The notes below the pieces were generated by a model. It ran no database searches. It was not told the origin of the DNA and saw only the letters and a list, made by a program, of their open reading frames with translations. Both the position numbers and the translations under genes were made by a program. From Hemileia vastatrix (Eukaryota > Basidiomycota > Pucciniomycetes > Pucciniales > Zaghouaniaceae), in contig JASXTE010000015.1 of NCBI GenBank assembly GCA_030280995.1, forward strand, positions 21,410,501-21,474,500: a stretch of 64,000 nucleotides of DNA, in the 5' to 3' direction. Below, piece after piece: positions 20,020-32,767 of the stretch (position 1 is its first letter; each line of letters starts with the position of its first letter).

Positions 20020-23000
20020 TTCTAAATCTTTTAAAGAGATTTATAAGATCAGAGATTTCATTTTCAGGAATACACTGGCCATATTCACTTGATTAATTTC
20101 TAAAACTTAATAGATACTCAAATCTTTTTTCTTTATTAAGGTGTCAATTTTTAATTATCTTTTCAATTTCTGCTTTTTAAAATATTTCTTCAGGTTTCTG
20201 TTTATGTCTTCCTAATCTTCTTGGAAATAGTGCAGTATCATTATAATGTTATGATTTTATGAGAGAAATAGGAAATACTGGATGTTATTTATCATATTGT
20301 GCATATAATATAACTTCAACAGCATTGTTACCAAACATCTTTTTTACTAAAAATGGTCCAATGAATGGCTCTTTCAATTTAGCATTACCATTTAAATTTA
20401 AATTTAGTGTAGAAATAAGGAATTTATCACCCTCTTTGAACATTTGTTCTTTATTGGCTTTATCCCATCTTTTCTTCTCATACTCAAATGCCTTATTTAT
20501 ACATTCTTGAGCATTTTTTCTGCGTAATTCTTTCATCTGAAGAAAAAATTTAGTACCTGGATGGATATCTAATCTAGTTAATTTATTAAGAGTTTTATCA
20601 GGGGTATTAGGTACATAACCCAACCATAACTCAAATGGCTTATTGCCAGTGACAGAATGTATTGTGCTATTGTGTACAAATTTTAAACCTGGAATAAGGG
20701 TTACCCAATCATGGGTGAATTTCTCATTGTCTTAAAAGTCAAGACCAAAAGCACAATATCTTCTTATCATATCTTCTAAGCTTTGTATCATTCTTTCTGA
20801 TAGCCCATCAGTTTGTGGATGGTGTGCTGTAGAATGTTTTAATTGAAAACCTGAAACATCCATAAGTGACATCCAGAACCTGGAAGTAAATTTTTGGATC
20901 TCTGTCTGAAATTATTTCTCTGGGGAATTCTTCTATATTTAACATTTGTGTCCACCATAAAAAAGCTATGTCCTTTTCAGAAACCTCTTTGTGGGTAGGA
21001 ATAAATTTACAAATTTTTGTAAATCAATCTATAATTACCCAGCAGGAGTTACAACTCTTATGCCCTGCTATTCAAAAATCTGTTACAAAGTCCATGTTAA
21101 CTATTTCTCATGGAACATTTATTTTCTCAATTTGTTGTAACAAACCAACTCTTTTGCCTGTCAATCCTTTAGATTTTTGACAAGAATCGCATGTCATAAC
21201 ATATTTTTGAACATCATCAGACATGTTTATCCACCAAACTGTATTTTATACTCTGGTTAATGTTTTGTGGAAGTCAAAATTAGCTGCTAATATATCATCA
21301 TGACATATACTTAAAATTAACTCCTTCATTGAAGGAGGCATTATAATTACGTTACTTGATTATTTTTTATAATATATAAAACCTTTTTAAATGGAAAATT
21401 TAACTTTCTCTAATGCTTCTCTATATTTCAGTTGAAATGTTTTTATTAACACACTCATTGAAGCATTAGATAGATCATTCAATATTGTAGTAAATTTACT
21501 CAAGCCAAGATCTGAAGCATAACTATGAAAAATTGATTGCATAAATTCATCCTCAATATCTACAATATAAATGCAATAAATATTAATAATCTCTGTTTCA
21601 GGAACATAATCTGGATTATCATTATTATTAGGTAGAGGTGCTCTAGATAAAAGATCTACATTAGAGTGTAAATTTCCTGCTCTATGTGTAATAGTCATCT
21701 GTGCTCTGTACTCTTGTAAAGCTAATTGCCATCTAAACATATGCCTATTAGGAGTTTTCATGTTTAATAGTGACTTAACTGCATTACAGTCAGTTATCAA
21801 CTCAATTTTTTGGTCTTCAAGGTAATAATGTAGCTTCTCAAGACCCATACTACTGCCAAACACTCAAGTTGAGTAGCACCATATTTCAATTCACTACTTC
21901 TTAGAGTACATGAATATAGAAAATTAATTCTTTTGACATTTTTCATTCAATAAGTTATTTTCGATGCAAAAAAGCACCCAAATAAATAAATCTTGCATCA
22001 ATATACAAGACAAAAGTTAATTGGAAATCTGGTAATCCCAAGATAGGAGCTGTCATCAAACACTCTTTCAACTTATTAAAAGCTTGTTTCCTTTCATTGT
22101 TCAAATTAAATTTTCTGATTTCTTTTTTAGTGTGATTGATTGTGCAGCAATTAATTAATAGTCCTTTATATATTGACTATAATAACCACACATACCAAGA
22201 AAAAAATTTAAATCTCTTAAATTTTAAAGAATTCTAATATTCTTGATTGCAGCCACCTTATTTTGGATAACACATATTTGTAAGGAAGATATGATTTGAC
22301 CAAGCCCTTTAAAAGACTCAAACCCAAATTTAAATTTTTTCAATGCAAGGTCATTTTTATTTCATCAATTTTCTGAAATACCTTCTTCAAAAGTATTAAG
22401 TGTTCATCATATGTCTTTAAGAACACTATTGTGTCATCAATGTATACCATTAACCATCCCTCAATCATTTCATTATGAAATTTTATATCCATTAACTTCT
22501 GAAAAACTGAAGGAGCATTTTTTGGTCCAAATGGCATCCTAATATATTTATAAATTCCCATATGTGCTGTTATCAAATAAAATTTCTGTAAGTTCTTTTC
22601 AACAGGAATTTGATGTTACCCTTTATTTCCATCTAGGAAATTATGTATTTAGCACCTTTAAGGGTACCATGTATAGAGGCAATGCTTGGCAATGGTTTAA
22701 TATCATCTACTGTAAATGTATTTAATTCTATATGATCACTGCACAGTCTTTATTTATCTTGTTTATAAGAAATTGGAACTGGTGATATCACACAATATTT
22801 TGGTGTAGTTTCAACCTTCTCAAGAATGTTCATTTTTAACAACATTTTAAAATGATCCTCTATAGATTTCATCTTTATTGGTGAAGCAGGTAATGGTTTC
22901 TCTTTAAGTCCAGCAGAAATATTATCCATTTCACAGGTTAAACTTATCTTAATCTCATAATCTTTTAAAAGGCCAAGTTCATTGGTCCCATGTGTAAAAG

Positions 23001-24026
23001 CCATTGGAAATGCTTTAATTAAGTCCAAAGTATTTGTGTTCTAAGCTTCACTTATTTGAGTTCCAAATGATCCTTTTTGAATTTCTGTTTCCAGAAGTTC
23101 TGTCTCACAGGATTCTCTTCCTTTGCAAGGAATATCTATCACTGACTTAATGTGTAAGACTGTGTTAAAAGAATATATTTTAAATTTTCTTTTACCATTC
23201 AAGCCAATTGTAAAATTATTATTAGCAGGGTCTAATTTCACACCAAACTTTGTCAGAATGTTATTCCCAATGATAAAACAGCTACTAAAATTAGTTTAAT
23301 TCATTACTAAAAATTCACAAGTTACTCTAACATAACCATGTTGATGTTTAAAGAAGACAGCAGCTTTGTATCTACCAATGGGGTGTAGTACTGACCCAAA
23401 ACCTCTCCAATTATTACTTTTAAGGGGTGCAAGCTTTGAAAAACAATCACTATCAATTTTCTGTAATGTTAATTTAAGAAACAACACAACCAGTATCTCC
23501 TGTGTCCAACAATATATTTACATTTTTTTTTCCAGAAATTATTGCTGGAACCGTGATAGGTGTCATTCTTAAGTTATCAGCTTTTATATCTTTAATGATT
23601 TCAGAATCCTCAAAATTCATTAATGATAAATTTGAGTACATACTTAATATTGTATTTTCAAAGATGAACAAATCATCTTCCAACATACAGACCTCATTTT
23701 CATCACTATATGAGATACTACTGTCATAATCACTTAAATCTTTAATTTTTTCTATTTCACTTTCAGATTCTTTCTGATTTTCAACAATATTTATATCTTT
23801 CTCACATTAGTTACCTTTAACCCAAGGCTTATTATACTTATAAAAAGTATTTGTTTCATACTTTTTAGGTACTACAGATGCAGTTGGTTTTTTCTGCTTT
23901 TCCTGCTGTGTTATTGAGTTATGATTTTTCACATGTTCATTCTTTTGTTTATAAGTGTTGTAAATTGCTTCATACTTATGGTTTAATAGTGTTTCATTAC
24001 AAAGATTTTTAAATTCAGAGTATTCA
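20020..24026 (-). pseudogene. Element B pol relic: protease to integrase and chromodomain
   Basis: Read leftwards: a protease with ILLDTGDTGCVVS near 23510; RT blocks near 22760-23028 and 22340-22576, the latter with MPFGPKNAPSVFQKLMD and VYIDDTIVF; RNase H near 21387-21863 with EKLHYYLEDQKIELITDC; integrase HHCC remnants near 21180-21330; the integrase C-terminal domain at 20285-20623 with GDKFLISTLNLNLNG; and a weak chromodomain remnant near 20020-20230. More than a dozen stops or frameshifts break it. Sequence is closest to A. Trp-Trp is present where A has Trp-TAG, which shows A's stop is derived. Confidence 0.85.
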
Positions 24027-25527
24027 TGTCAGCCTGTATATCTCCAGGACTGAGTAAAAAGTAACTATAAGTTATGTTAAACACATGAACTATACATGGG
24101 AATAATAAATGAGAGTACACAAATAGTATACATAAGTAAAATTATGATAATACACAAAAAATGCCATTATAACACCTTATATACACGCATATATCCACCT
24201 TTTATAGGTCTTATATACTTAATATTAAGTTGGAGTATGTTAGGGTAATCTTAAGAACCTTAAGTATAAGGCTACATAATTTTTAAGTACACTTAAAGCT
24301 GTTATATTCATTGTTTTATGCAAAAAACAAGAAATGCGCTTTATTTCACTTAAAAGTTGACTATATGCGCTATAAAATTGAGAATATCAAAATTGCGCTT
24401 TGACAGATCAATTGGGCTCATTTAGAACTATTGATTTGGGTATTTAAATGCATAAAAATAACACTTTTCAAATTTGGTGTTTTTTATGCCAGAAATGGCT
24501 TCTGTGTACTGGCCACATACTGCCTGCTTTTTTCCCGTGTGAATAGCTTCATTTTTAGCAAAGTTAGCTTTTTCACACTATAATTACCCCACATTCTACG
24601 CCCACTGTGGGGAAACACACTAAAATAGGCGACAGGCGCTTATTTAGTGTCCTAGCTTAATTAATAATGCATTGACCCTGTTTATATGCACTAATTTCAT
24701 TAATAACCTCACTCTTGGCACTTTATTTCATCACCACGCTTAAATTCGCCTAATTTTAGTCAAGGATTTACCCCTGCAAGAGCCTGCCAAGAACTGCATG
24801 TAGTTACCCCACATCTCACGCTCTTTTTTAAGTTTTTGGGTGGTTTCTCAGTCAATTTTGGTTATTTTTGAATGGGAATTTCACGTAGTATAATGTCAGG
24901 ATTAGCCCCATTATTTCTACAGTCAATCCCCCTTATTATTAAGCTATTATTAACCTTAAAAAGTCTCCTTTAGTCCTTAATATTATTGTTTTATACGCAT
25001 ATACTCTCTTTTTGTCTTTTTCTTTAATTTTGATAGATTTCCCTTATTATTTCAGGATTTTGGCGGTTATTACTCTTCTAATTATGTCATGGGTCACTGG
25101 GAATGTTGATGGGAATGTCTATTAGTTGTTTAGAGGCGTGATTAACTGTGTATTGGGTGGTACATCAAGGGAATCATTGGGGAACTCAGTGTGTATAAAA
25201 GGAGGAGGTTTTTGGGTTGTATTTCTGCATTCTTTATCATTACAATTTAACCAATATAACCAATCCAATTACAATACATATCAATTAGTACTTTTATAAG
25301 ACTTTTAAATAGTATCTGAATTTATATAATCTATTTTTCTACCAACTATAAAGATTGTAAGCCATATATAAGAATAGTGAGAATTATATTACTGAGACCT
25401 TTATATTTGATTATATTTTACAACTTAGTGGATTAGAACTACAGTATTCATATAGGACCATTAAAATCTTCTAGACAACTGACTATTCAAGCTAGTTCAC
25501 GTCCTTGTACTTGACCTTAGCCTGACA
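24027..25527 (+). repeat. Solo A-family LTR inside element B
   Basis: 1501 bp, opposite in orientation to A, almost identical in sequence to A's LTRs, with exact ATTCA duplications at 24022-24026 and 25528-25532. A single LTR with intact target duplication is the usual outcome of recombination between the two LTRs of a full element. It splits B's Gag. A short block near 24770-24790 differs from A (ACCCCTGCAAGAGCC versus AACCGTGAAAGCGCC). Confidence 0.95.
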
Positions 25528-26535
25528 ATTCATTAACCATTATTTTTCTAGCTACAACAATGTCTCTGACAGATATAAGTAATATATATATTATTTTATC
25601 TTTGCATAAGTTAAAATTGAAATTTGGCTCAATGGCTTTTAATATTTTATTTAAATTCATTAAAAATACCATAGGTTTCTCACCATTAACTTTATTATAC
25701 CTTGTTTCTCATATAATCATTTCTGAGTTAGTCTGAGTTTAGAACCTCCAAATTGTTTTTCAATTAGTTTTTTCCATTCAGCATAAGAGTAATCTTTACC
25801 CTTACTTAATACAGCTTCAAACCACAATAAAGCAACATCCTTAAATAAAGAAATTAGTATTGATTTTATTTCATCATCTGGTAACTTATTTGAGTATTTT
25901 AAGTTGTCTATTCTTTGAATAAAATGCTTCCAATCAGAGCTGGCTTTCCCATCACAAGTTGTGTACTGGTTTATTTTTGGTAAATTCTTCTGATAAGATT
26001 ATATCTCACTTATCTTGGGTAAATTCAATAAATCATTTACTTTAGATAAATGGTCTTTTATTTCATCTTGCACTGATTTGTGACTTACATTTTTTCTCTC
26101 AGACTTGACACTTCCACCAGATGGTTTTACTTGTGGTGGCAATGGGAATGATTGAAATTCATTTTTTCAAATAAAAGGATTATTATTATACTGTGTATAC
26201 TTATGATTACCCTGATTCATTATTAGATTGGAAGTTTCAATCTCAACCTTATTTAATCTATGTAACAAATCAGAGACACTTTGATTTGTTTGTGCAAAAA
26301 ATAACTTTGTTCTTGATTCATACTTTAATAAATGTGCTTCATAAAAAATGTTTAACTTGCAGAATTTGTTTGAAATGTTACTGTATTTATTACTTAAGGA
26401 ATCATATTTAAGAGTTAGAACCAATTTTTCTTTCTCTATTTCTTTATTTCTTGTTGGAAGTTGAGAAATATTCAAATTTAAGGACAAAATTTTGTCACTT
26501 GTGAGCTTAATTGCCAGTTCCTCACACTCAGTAAC
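25528..26535 (-). pseudogene. Element B Gag relic (core and coiled coil)
   Basis: The part at 26167-26535 encodes a heptad-rich region (EELAIKLTSDKILSLNL, then LTLKYDSLSNKYSNI) like the coiled coil of A and C. Downstream, to 25528, broken frames match the Gag core, including IQRIDNLK-type and LISLFKDVALLWFEAV-type blocks. The continuation lies beyond the solo LTR. The N-terminal remainder is at 29090-29351, displaced by inserted LTRs. Confidence 0.75.
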
Positions 26536-27320
26536 TGTCAAGGGGTTCTTTTTGGTCTAGAAGATTGGCTCAAGGTTTTTACAAGGAAATTTAGGGCTTT
26601 ATTGAACTCTCAAAGAATAGTACATATTTCTTAAACAAAATGATTGTTTTACTCAAATAAAAGAGCTAGTTTTAAAATATTAATATAGATTATAGATTAG
26701 AATTACGCTGTTGTAAATACTAAGGTTATAAAATATAGAAATAAGTGTTGTATTGTAATTATAATAATAAAGTAAGTGATGCAGGAATGTCTTGAAAAGC
26801 ACAAAGTAAGAGGCCTTTTAAAGGCAAAACATGGGGGTATAAAAGATACGGAATTTACTCCATATACTGTAAGAATGTGAGAAAAGAATGACTAAAAGGA
26901 GTACATATATGACATAAGAAATAAATAAACTGGTATGTCAACAAGGGCATCAAATTTATTAGCAATAAAGTTTGAGTTCCTTGGGCTGTCACAATTAATT
27001 ACACAATAATTAATTATTTATATTACTTTCACGGGATTCCAGATCTCTCACTGAGGTAATATAATTGTTTTAAAGTTTTTTATTATAATTTTATTATTAA
27101 ATTTTATTCCCATTGACTTATACTATTGAGCATGGTGTTAGGGAGTAAAATTGTAGGGGACATTTTATTTACACTAATTATACTACTTATTGTACTTAAC
27201 TAGTTAATTGTAAGTAATACTTAAGTAGATAATTAATTATTAGTAAGAAGAAGGGGTGTGTCTTCAACTCAGTAAAGTAATCAATTATTTTACTGGTTAA
27301 GTCGAGTAGCCTGGCTGACA
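26536..27320 (-). repeat. D/E-family solo LTR, minus orientation, in B Gag
   Basis: 785 bp; on the minus strand it starts TGTCAGCCAGGCTA and ends CTTGACA, as does the 5' LTR of element E (59035-59838). The 5-bp duplication GTAAC (26531-26535 and 27321-27325) is intact, so it is a solo insertion. Its TATA region is decayed. Confidence 0.85.
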
Positions 27321-27342
27321 GTAACTCTGTCAGCCAGGCTAC
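27306..27342. repeat. 37-bp palindrome at two head-to-head LTR ends
   Basis: Perfect 16-bp arms (GTAGCCTGGCTGACAG and its complement) around TAACT. They are the outer ends of two LTRs of the same family placed nose to nose, with the target duplication of the first between them. Confidence 0.9.
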
Positions 27343-29089
27343 TATACTTAACCAGTAAATAATTAATTATTTTCTAGAGTAGAGCTACACATTTACATCT
27401 CATTTTATTAGTTATACTTACTTTGTAACTTACTTATAATATTTTAACTAATTAATAAGTTAAATTAAGTAAATATATAATTCTAATGTTTCCTCATTTT
27501 TTATCCCTTGACAGCATCCTCATGACAGCTGACAAGAAGACTAAATTATAAGAATACTAAATATTCAAATAAAATATTTTTATTTTACTTTGACATATAC
27601 AGAAAACTAAGTAAATCAAATAATTATAATTATAATTTACCTATAAAGATAAATACTGAATATGAGATCATTCTTTTTAGAACATACTTTATTATTGGAA
27701 ATTTCTATTTTGTGGGATTGTTCTCAATGAGGACTCATGTATGTGGACTTTTGGTTCCATATTTTCTCTCTTTTTGCCTATATAAGGCCTCTCAATCTTT
27801 CTTTTTTGGTTCATCCTATTCTTTACTTAAATCAATTATTATATATACAACCAATCTATTACTACTATTACTTCTCTTAGTATTTAAACTCTAGTATCTC
27901 TAAGTTAACAACATAATAATAATAATAATACAACTACTTACCTTTTTTTTGAGTAATTAGATATAAAAGAAATAAAATATGTTGTGGTGTTCCAGAAGTG
28001 GATAGGTTCTGGTTACCATGTTTTAGGTTTTTTTAGGGATCTTTGTGCTTTTTTCTGGTTGGAAAGGGAATCGTAAAATTGGATAACACTTTTATTTCTT
28101 TCAAGATTTAATGTTTTCAAGGCTCTCTGGTGTTTTTCTGGCATTTTGGGTGTAACTGGTGTCTTCAAAGTTAGAATTTTTCTTTATTTTTTTGGTTTTT
28201 TTGAATTCCTGGACTGGATACTTGGACCTGTTCTGTGTGGCTGCTACCATTGGATAGCCCTGAGTTCTCTCTATATTTTATGTTTTGAGGATTTTTTTTA
28301 TTTTAAGCTTTAAGGGCTCTTTTGGTCACTTTTCACTTTTTACTATAACTGTTTAATTTTGTTTTTTGTATTTTTTGGGCTAACATTAAGTCTTAGGGTT
28401 AAGTGCTTAGTATCATTGGATAGACCTAATTTGGCTCTATATTTAATGTCTTGATGACTTTTGGCTTAATTTTGTGTTTTAATGGTTTTTGTGGTGTGCT
28501 GTGTTTTTTAAAGGTAATTTGGTATTTTTTGGCTTCAGGGAGATTTTCTGCCTTTAGGCGGGCTTCCTGCCTCTACTTTAGCATGCTGGGGAGCGCTTCT
28601 AGAGTGTTTTTATGCAATTTGGCTGGCAGAAGCACCAAATTAGTTGTTGTAGCATAGATTTGTAGAAGGTGGTGTGTGTGTAAATACTGAATAAGAAAGT
28701 TTGGACATCTTATCTCATTACTTAGCTCTTCTTATTATCACACTTCTGATTGTTTTTGTGTGTGTTGTTGGAATGTACTTCTATTCATTTAAAATTCTCC
28801 TTGTAGTCTGTCTGGGACTACTATCTTTACCTTTCAAGAAGTCAAAAGTATTGAATTAAGGGGTCTAGCAAACAGATCTCCAATTTGCTGCAACAGGTAA
28901 ACCCCACTTGTTTTTTCTTAAAGGGATAGGGGTTTTCCTTCTAGTTTTTTCCAAATCCCTTGGTCAAAGCCTATAGCTAGCACTATAGGATTGTCTAAAA
29001 TGTACACTTTTGAAATCCTGAGTTCTCCTTCACCTATCACTGCTGTTGGATTTTTTAAGATCTTCTAGACCAAAGGTGACCCTCTGACA
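27328..29089 (+). repeat. D/E-family LTR, plus orientation, interrupted by an F-type fragment
   Basis: It starts TGTCAGCCAGGCTACTATAC and follows the E LTR to about 27980, including the promoter TATATAAGG (27779-27787). It then resumes near 29046 (ATCTTCTAGACCAAAGG) and ends TCTGACA. No matching target duplication is seen (AACTC versus CATCC). About 1.07 kb in the middle is foreign. Confidence 0.7.
27981..29045 (+). repeat. F-family leader fragment inserted in an LTR
   Basis: The right part (about 28800-29020) matches the complement of F1's 5' region at 4750-4940: both have the block CCTATAGCTAG(C/T)ACTATAGGATTGTCTA and an upstream GTCTGTCTGG/AGACTACT. It is in the opposite orientation to F1. 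The left part (27981-28800) is T- and G-rich and has no recognised partner in the window. No gene. Confidence 0.55.
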
Positions 29090-29351
29090 CATCCTATTCC
29101 ATAATTCTGAGACAATTCTATGGAAAGTAGGATTATTATAAGAATACTCAACATCTTCCTTCTCACATTCCCACTATCTTGTGAAGCTCTCAACTCACTA
29201 ATAAATGGTGGAAACTGAGGTTTAACTGTATTATTATTTTAAATAGTACTATTATTATTGAAAAAAGATAAATCAGGTGTATCTAAATCAAAACCCAATT
29301 GTCTCAAGTCCTCCACAATTCTCCGGACAGATTTCACATCAATTATTTTAC
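29090..29351 (-). pseudogene. Element B Gag segment following ORFX
   Basis: After the intron-2 acceptor the minus strand reads GKIIDVKSVRRIVEDLRQLG, then DLDTPDLSFF, a stop, and a further short stretch, ending at the inserted LTR. It corresponds to the segment between ORFX and the coiled coil in A, C and E. Confidence 0.55.
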
Positions 29352-29939
29352 CTGCATTGTAATCATCAGTACTGTGTGCAATCTGAGAAGGTAATCTACT
29401 TACTAAGGGATAGGAACAACCCTGACTTTTGGTGCTTTTTCTTTGGCTTGTAAGGGTTAGTTGAAGTGGTCTGATGAGGGGGTAGATCCCTGTTGAAATT
29501 GTGGCTGGCCCACTGCTGATGGAACCAATGCCAATTTTATTTCTCCACCAGGATCATGTCCTGAGAATGACCTGATCCTACTTGGATAGAGGGTTTCTGG
29601 TTTGGCTGTACTTCCTTCAGCTCTTCCAGAGTTTGGTTTAGTTTCTGGAATCCTATCCTGCAGTTGTTTTCCACCTTTTCCACTTCCTTTATGATAGAAG
29701 ATTTTGAATCCTCCAGCTTCAGAACTTGTTTTTCCAGGTGTGAAAGTTGATCCTGAAGAGGAGAGGAATTTATATTTTTAGTTACCTTTTTTATTGGGGT
29801 GTCCTTTTCCTCTATGCTCATTTTTTCTGGCTGAGGGTAAGTCTGTCCTTCCGTAGTGATGTCCTGGTACATTGTTTTTAGCTTTAGACCTGGTATTAAA
29901 GGCAGGTTTATCACTTACATTGTCCTGTGGAGCACTCAT
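29351..29939 (-). pseudogene. ORFX relic of element B with both introns
   Basis: Start 29939-29937 (MSAPQDN), intron 1 at 29918-29864 (55 nt, GTAAGT...TACCAG), exon 2 from 29863 beginning DITTEGQ. Exon 2 has a heptad helix (LQDQLSHLEKQVLKLED), then VEK, a TAA where other copies have Trp, NWHWFHQQW, and a Lys-rich tail. Intron 2 is 29403-29352 (52 nt) with branch-like TACTGATGA and acceptor ATGCAG. Even this decayed copy keeps the phase and 1-mod-3 lengths. The unspliced frame has stops. Confidence 0.6.
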
Positions 29940-30172
29940 AATGTCTTAAATAACTATTATTTACACATACCAAGGGGAAAACCTGTATCTTAACTAGTAG
30001 ACAAAATATATTAGTAATATGAATACTAATAAAAGCACTGGAGCTTACTCTGAGTTTATATTTTTATTTATTTAAATAAAATATAATAAAGATACAAAAA
30101 AATCTTTTAATATATAATTAATAATTTTAACTAGACCTTTATAAAGGTGAATTATTAGCTTACCAAGCTTTA

Positions 30173-30240
30173 ACCAAATACCAATTTAATTAAGTGTTAT
30201 ATTGGTGACCAAATACCAAGTGAAATCGGGTTTATATTGG
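30173..30240 (-). repeat. Leader hairpin repeats of B
   Basis: ACCAAATACCAA occurs at 30173-30184 and 30208-30219. Each copy is followed by an ATTGG-type partner, so each can fold as a hairpin (ACCAAT/ATTGGT and ACCAA/TTGGGT). Confidence 0.5.
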
Positions 30241-30433
30241 GTACAGTTACTACTGTAAATACCTGATTTTTATTTTTAAAAATTTAGTACAACTATAATA
30301 AGGTTTCTATTCCACAATAATTAAGCTATAATGACCCATTAATGTGCTAAAGACTCAAATATTTTGTTTATATGGGCTAAAATAAAGTTACAATCATGTC
30401 CTAAGGCTTATACTAAATAATGAGTAATAATTA

Positions 30434-30449
30434 ATGAAAGACCCCCAAT
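30434..30449 (-). promoter_or_regulatory. Primer-binding site of element B
   Basis: Transcript strand ATTGGGGGTCTTTCAT beside the 5' LTR, related to A's ATTGGGGACCTTTCCT. Confidence 0.6.
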
Positions 30450-31514
30450 TGTCAGTATATGCTAGTATCTAAGCATGATTTAATAGTAAATATTTATGGT
30501 CCAACTACTTATTTTTAAATTATTTAGTGATTAAACCTCAAGGGAAAACTAATAAGATAGTAATTCTTATTATTAACTCACAATTTTTGGATTTGGTGCA
30601 TGCTAGTGGTGGAAAATAGGATGATAAAATATAGTTATAGCTAATATAAAGATAATATCAATTTATAAGGGCTTTAAAATATATTTTTATATGATGTAAT
30701 TTTTTTATAATTTTTGTTTGAGTTTTAGTAAGTAAGTGATGTTCAATAACCCATCAAATCCTCCCTTACTTATACTAAAATCTACTGGAGTGCACAGACT
30801 TTCAATCCTGATGATGTCACTTCTATCCCTGGCAATTACAGCACTTTGAGGGCTCATCACCTCCACAGGGCATCCACTTCAAGCTGTTTCAACACCCAGA
30901 CCTCCAGTAAGGACCCTCCATCACAATCAATGATATCATAAACCCATACCATAAATAGAGGAAACAGATAAAAGTGAATACCATAAAGAAACAGGTAAAA
31001 TAACTCATTCAAAGAGTATAGAATGAACCCCAAAGCATATAAAGGAACAGAAGCAACTTTCCAAGCCTTCAAAAACATCCCCAAGCATCCATATTAACCC
31101 AGTAATCATATCCCAACCCATAAATCCATGAAAAACTATCAAATGAAGCAGATTAAGTTGTCCAAGCTGGATATATGCACCTGAAAAAGGTGTTTATGCT
31201 TGTGTAGGCGCTGTTAGTCCACTGAGTAACCTAAAATAAGCAGAAAAATAAATTTTATAGGCTATTTAGAGGTTTAAACCCACTTATAGACCTATATATA
31301 CATAATATAACTACATATTTTACTGAATATGAGGTTTATGCATACATATAAGCTTATGTATGTCTATAATTACTTGATATAACTTAAGATAAGTATATTG
31401 TGACTCCATTAACACCTTAATAAGTATTAAAGGGCTATGTATAAGCTATTTAAACTACTATAAGTCATATAATAGTGTAATAATTATATATATAAGCATA
31501 ATAAACATATATAT
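30450..31514 (-). repeat. Right (5') LTR of element B, truncated
   Basis: Matches 18741-19806 and breaks off about 89 bp before its outer end, where a copia element begins. Its outer end and target duplication are not found on the far side of the copia element, so more than simple insertion happened here. Confidence 0.85.
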
Positions 31515-31516
31515 TA

Positions 31517-31702
31517 TGGTAGCAGTGTCAGTGCTTTGTCTGGAGTGAACCACAATAATTGCATATCTTACCTATGGTAGCAGTGTCAGCACTTTTTCCG
31601 GAGTGAACCAGAGTTAGATGTGTTGGCTGCACCATAGCTTTTATACTAGATACTATGTACATAAAACGTAATCACTAGGTCTACCATTATCCAGCCAAAA
31701 CA
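31517..31702 (-). repeat. Left (3') LTR of the copia element
   Basis: 186 bp with TGGTAGCAG and CCAAAACA ends. It contains one full 58-bp unit starting TATGGTAGCAGTGTCAG and a second partial unit, the same duplication as in the right LTR. Confidence 0.65.
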
Positions 31703-31710
31703 CCCCCCCT
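31703..31710 (-). promoter_or_regulatory. Polypurine tract of the copia element
   Basis: Transcript strand AGGGGGGG directly beside the 3' LTR. Confidence 0.7.
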
Positions 31711-31859
31711 CTTAGTGATTTACCTACAACAGTTTTCATTGCTCTAAATTTTATGTAATAGAAATGTGAAAAGATGATGAGAAAAAAGAAAAGAGAAAAA
31801 GAAAGAAAAAAAACTTTTAACATGAAGAAGAAGGAGAAAAGCTAAAAAACACCAAGCAG

Positions 31860-32760
31860 ATGTCTTCTTTCTTTTCATGAAATTGGTCCAAGGTTTTTTG
31901 TCAGAAGGTCCACTACTTTATCTTTTGATGCTACCCAATTAATGAATATTTCTTTGTGATAAGCCTGTTCATTCACAAAATAAAAATCACAGTCAACATT
32001 TTGATTTCTTTTGTCTGAAGGGTTTTCTGTTGCCACCACAATGGCTCCTTTATTTTTGCACAGTATTTTTTTGATACTTACTCATATCTATTTCCAGCAT
32101 TTTCAGTACAGATTCACTACTCCCAATAAATACCCCATCACCCACATGGATCTATAACATCCCCGTAGCACCTTCTTTCGTCATGACATAGACACAGGCA
32201 TCTTGATTACTTGACTTATAACCTAGCTTCCTTAGGATACCGCTTAAGTGTTTCCACCAACACCTAGCTACTTGCTTAGTGCCGTATAAGGCCATTTTTA
32301 GCTTTCAAACATAGTCAGGGTTACCCAATTGGAAACCATCAGGTTGTTAACATAAATTTCTTCATCTATGTGGCTGTGGAGGTAAGCATCTGTTACATCA
32401 AAAATTTTCACTGGCCAGTTATAAGTGGCAGAAAGTGTAAGAATGAGTCAGAGCAAGGCAAATGTAGCTGTTGGGGAAAAAGTGGCACCAAAACCTTCAC
32501 CTTGCACTTGTTTAAAACCTTGAGCTACATACCTTGCCTTTTGTTTGGTGATACAACCAAATTCATCTTGTTTGAGTGTCATACCCATCTGGCTCCAGTA
32601 ACTGATTTGCCATCAGGTAAGGGAACAAGGTCCTAGACTTTCATGTTAGACATTTTTTTCAACTTGTCTTGACATGCTTGACGCCATTGATCTGCATCTG
32701 TTCTTTTTTCAGCTTGTTTATAAGTGCAGGGAACTCTATCTGACAAATCAAGTGAGTTAT
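31860..32760 (-). pseudogene. Copia reverse transcriptase and RNase H relic
   Basis: Broken reverse-strand frames show VPLPDGKSVTGARWV (start of the RT domain) near 32600, a DAYLHSHIDEEIYV-like palm block near 32380, and a tail with NVDCDFYFVNEQAYHKE and WVASKDKVVDLLTK near 31900-32000, typical of the copia C-terminus. The segment between palm and RNase H is much too short for the family, so roughly 200 or more residues are deleted. Many stops remain. Non-functional. Confidence 0.7.
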
Positions 32761-32767
32761 TGTTGAT

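Larger units (their letters stand above)
18741..31514 (-). mobile_element. Element B: old, decayed chromodomain-type Ty3/Gypsy element with nested insertions
   Basis: The left LTR (18741-19895) and truncated right LTR (30450-31514) start TATCAGTATATGC and TGTCAGTATATGC. Between them, read leftwards, lie a leader, ORFX and Gag start (29939 down to 29090), the rest of Gag (26535 to 25528), protease, RT, RNase H, integrase and a chromodomain remnant (24026 to about 20020). Many stops and frameshifts show long decay. Insertions into B: a solo A-type LTR (24027-25527), D/E-type LTRs (26536-27320 and 27328-29089), and a copia element that breaks the right LTR. Confidence 0.9.
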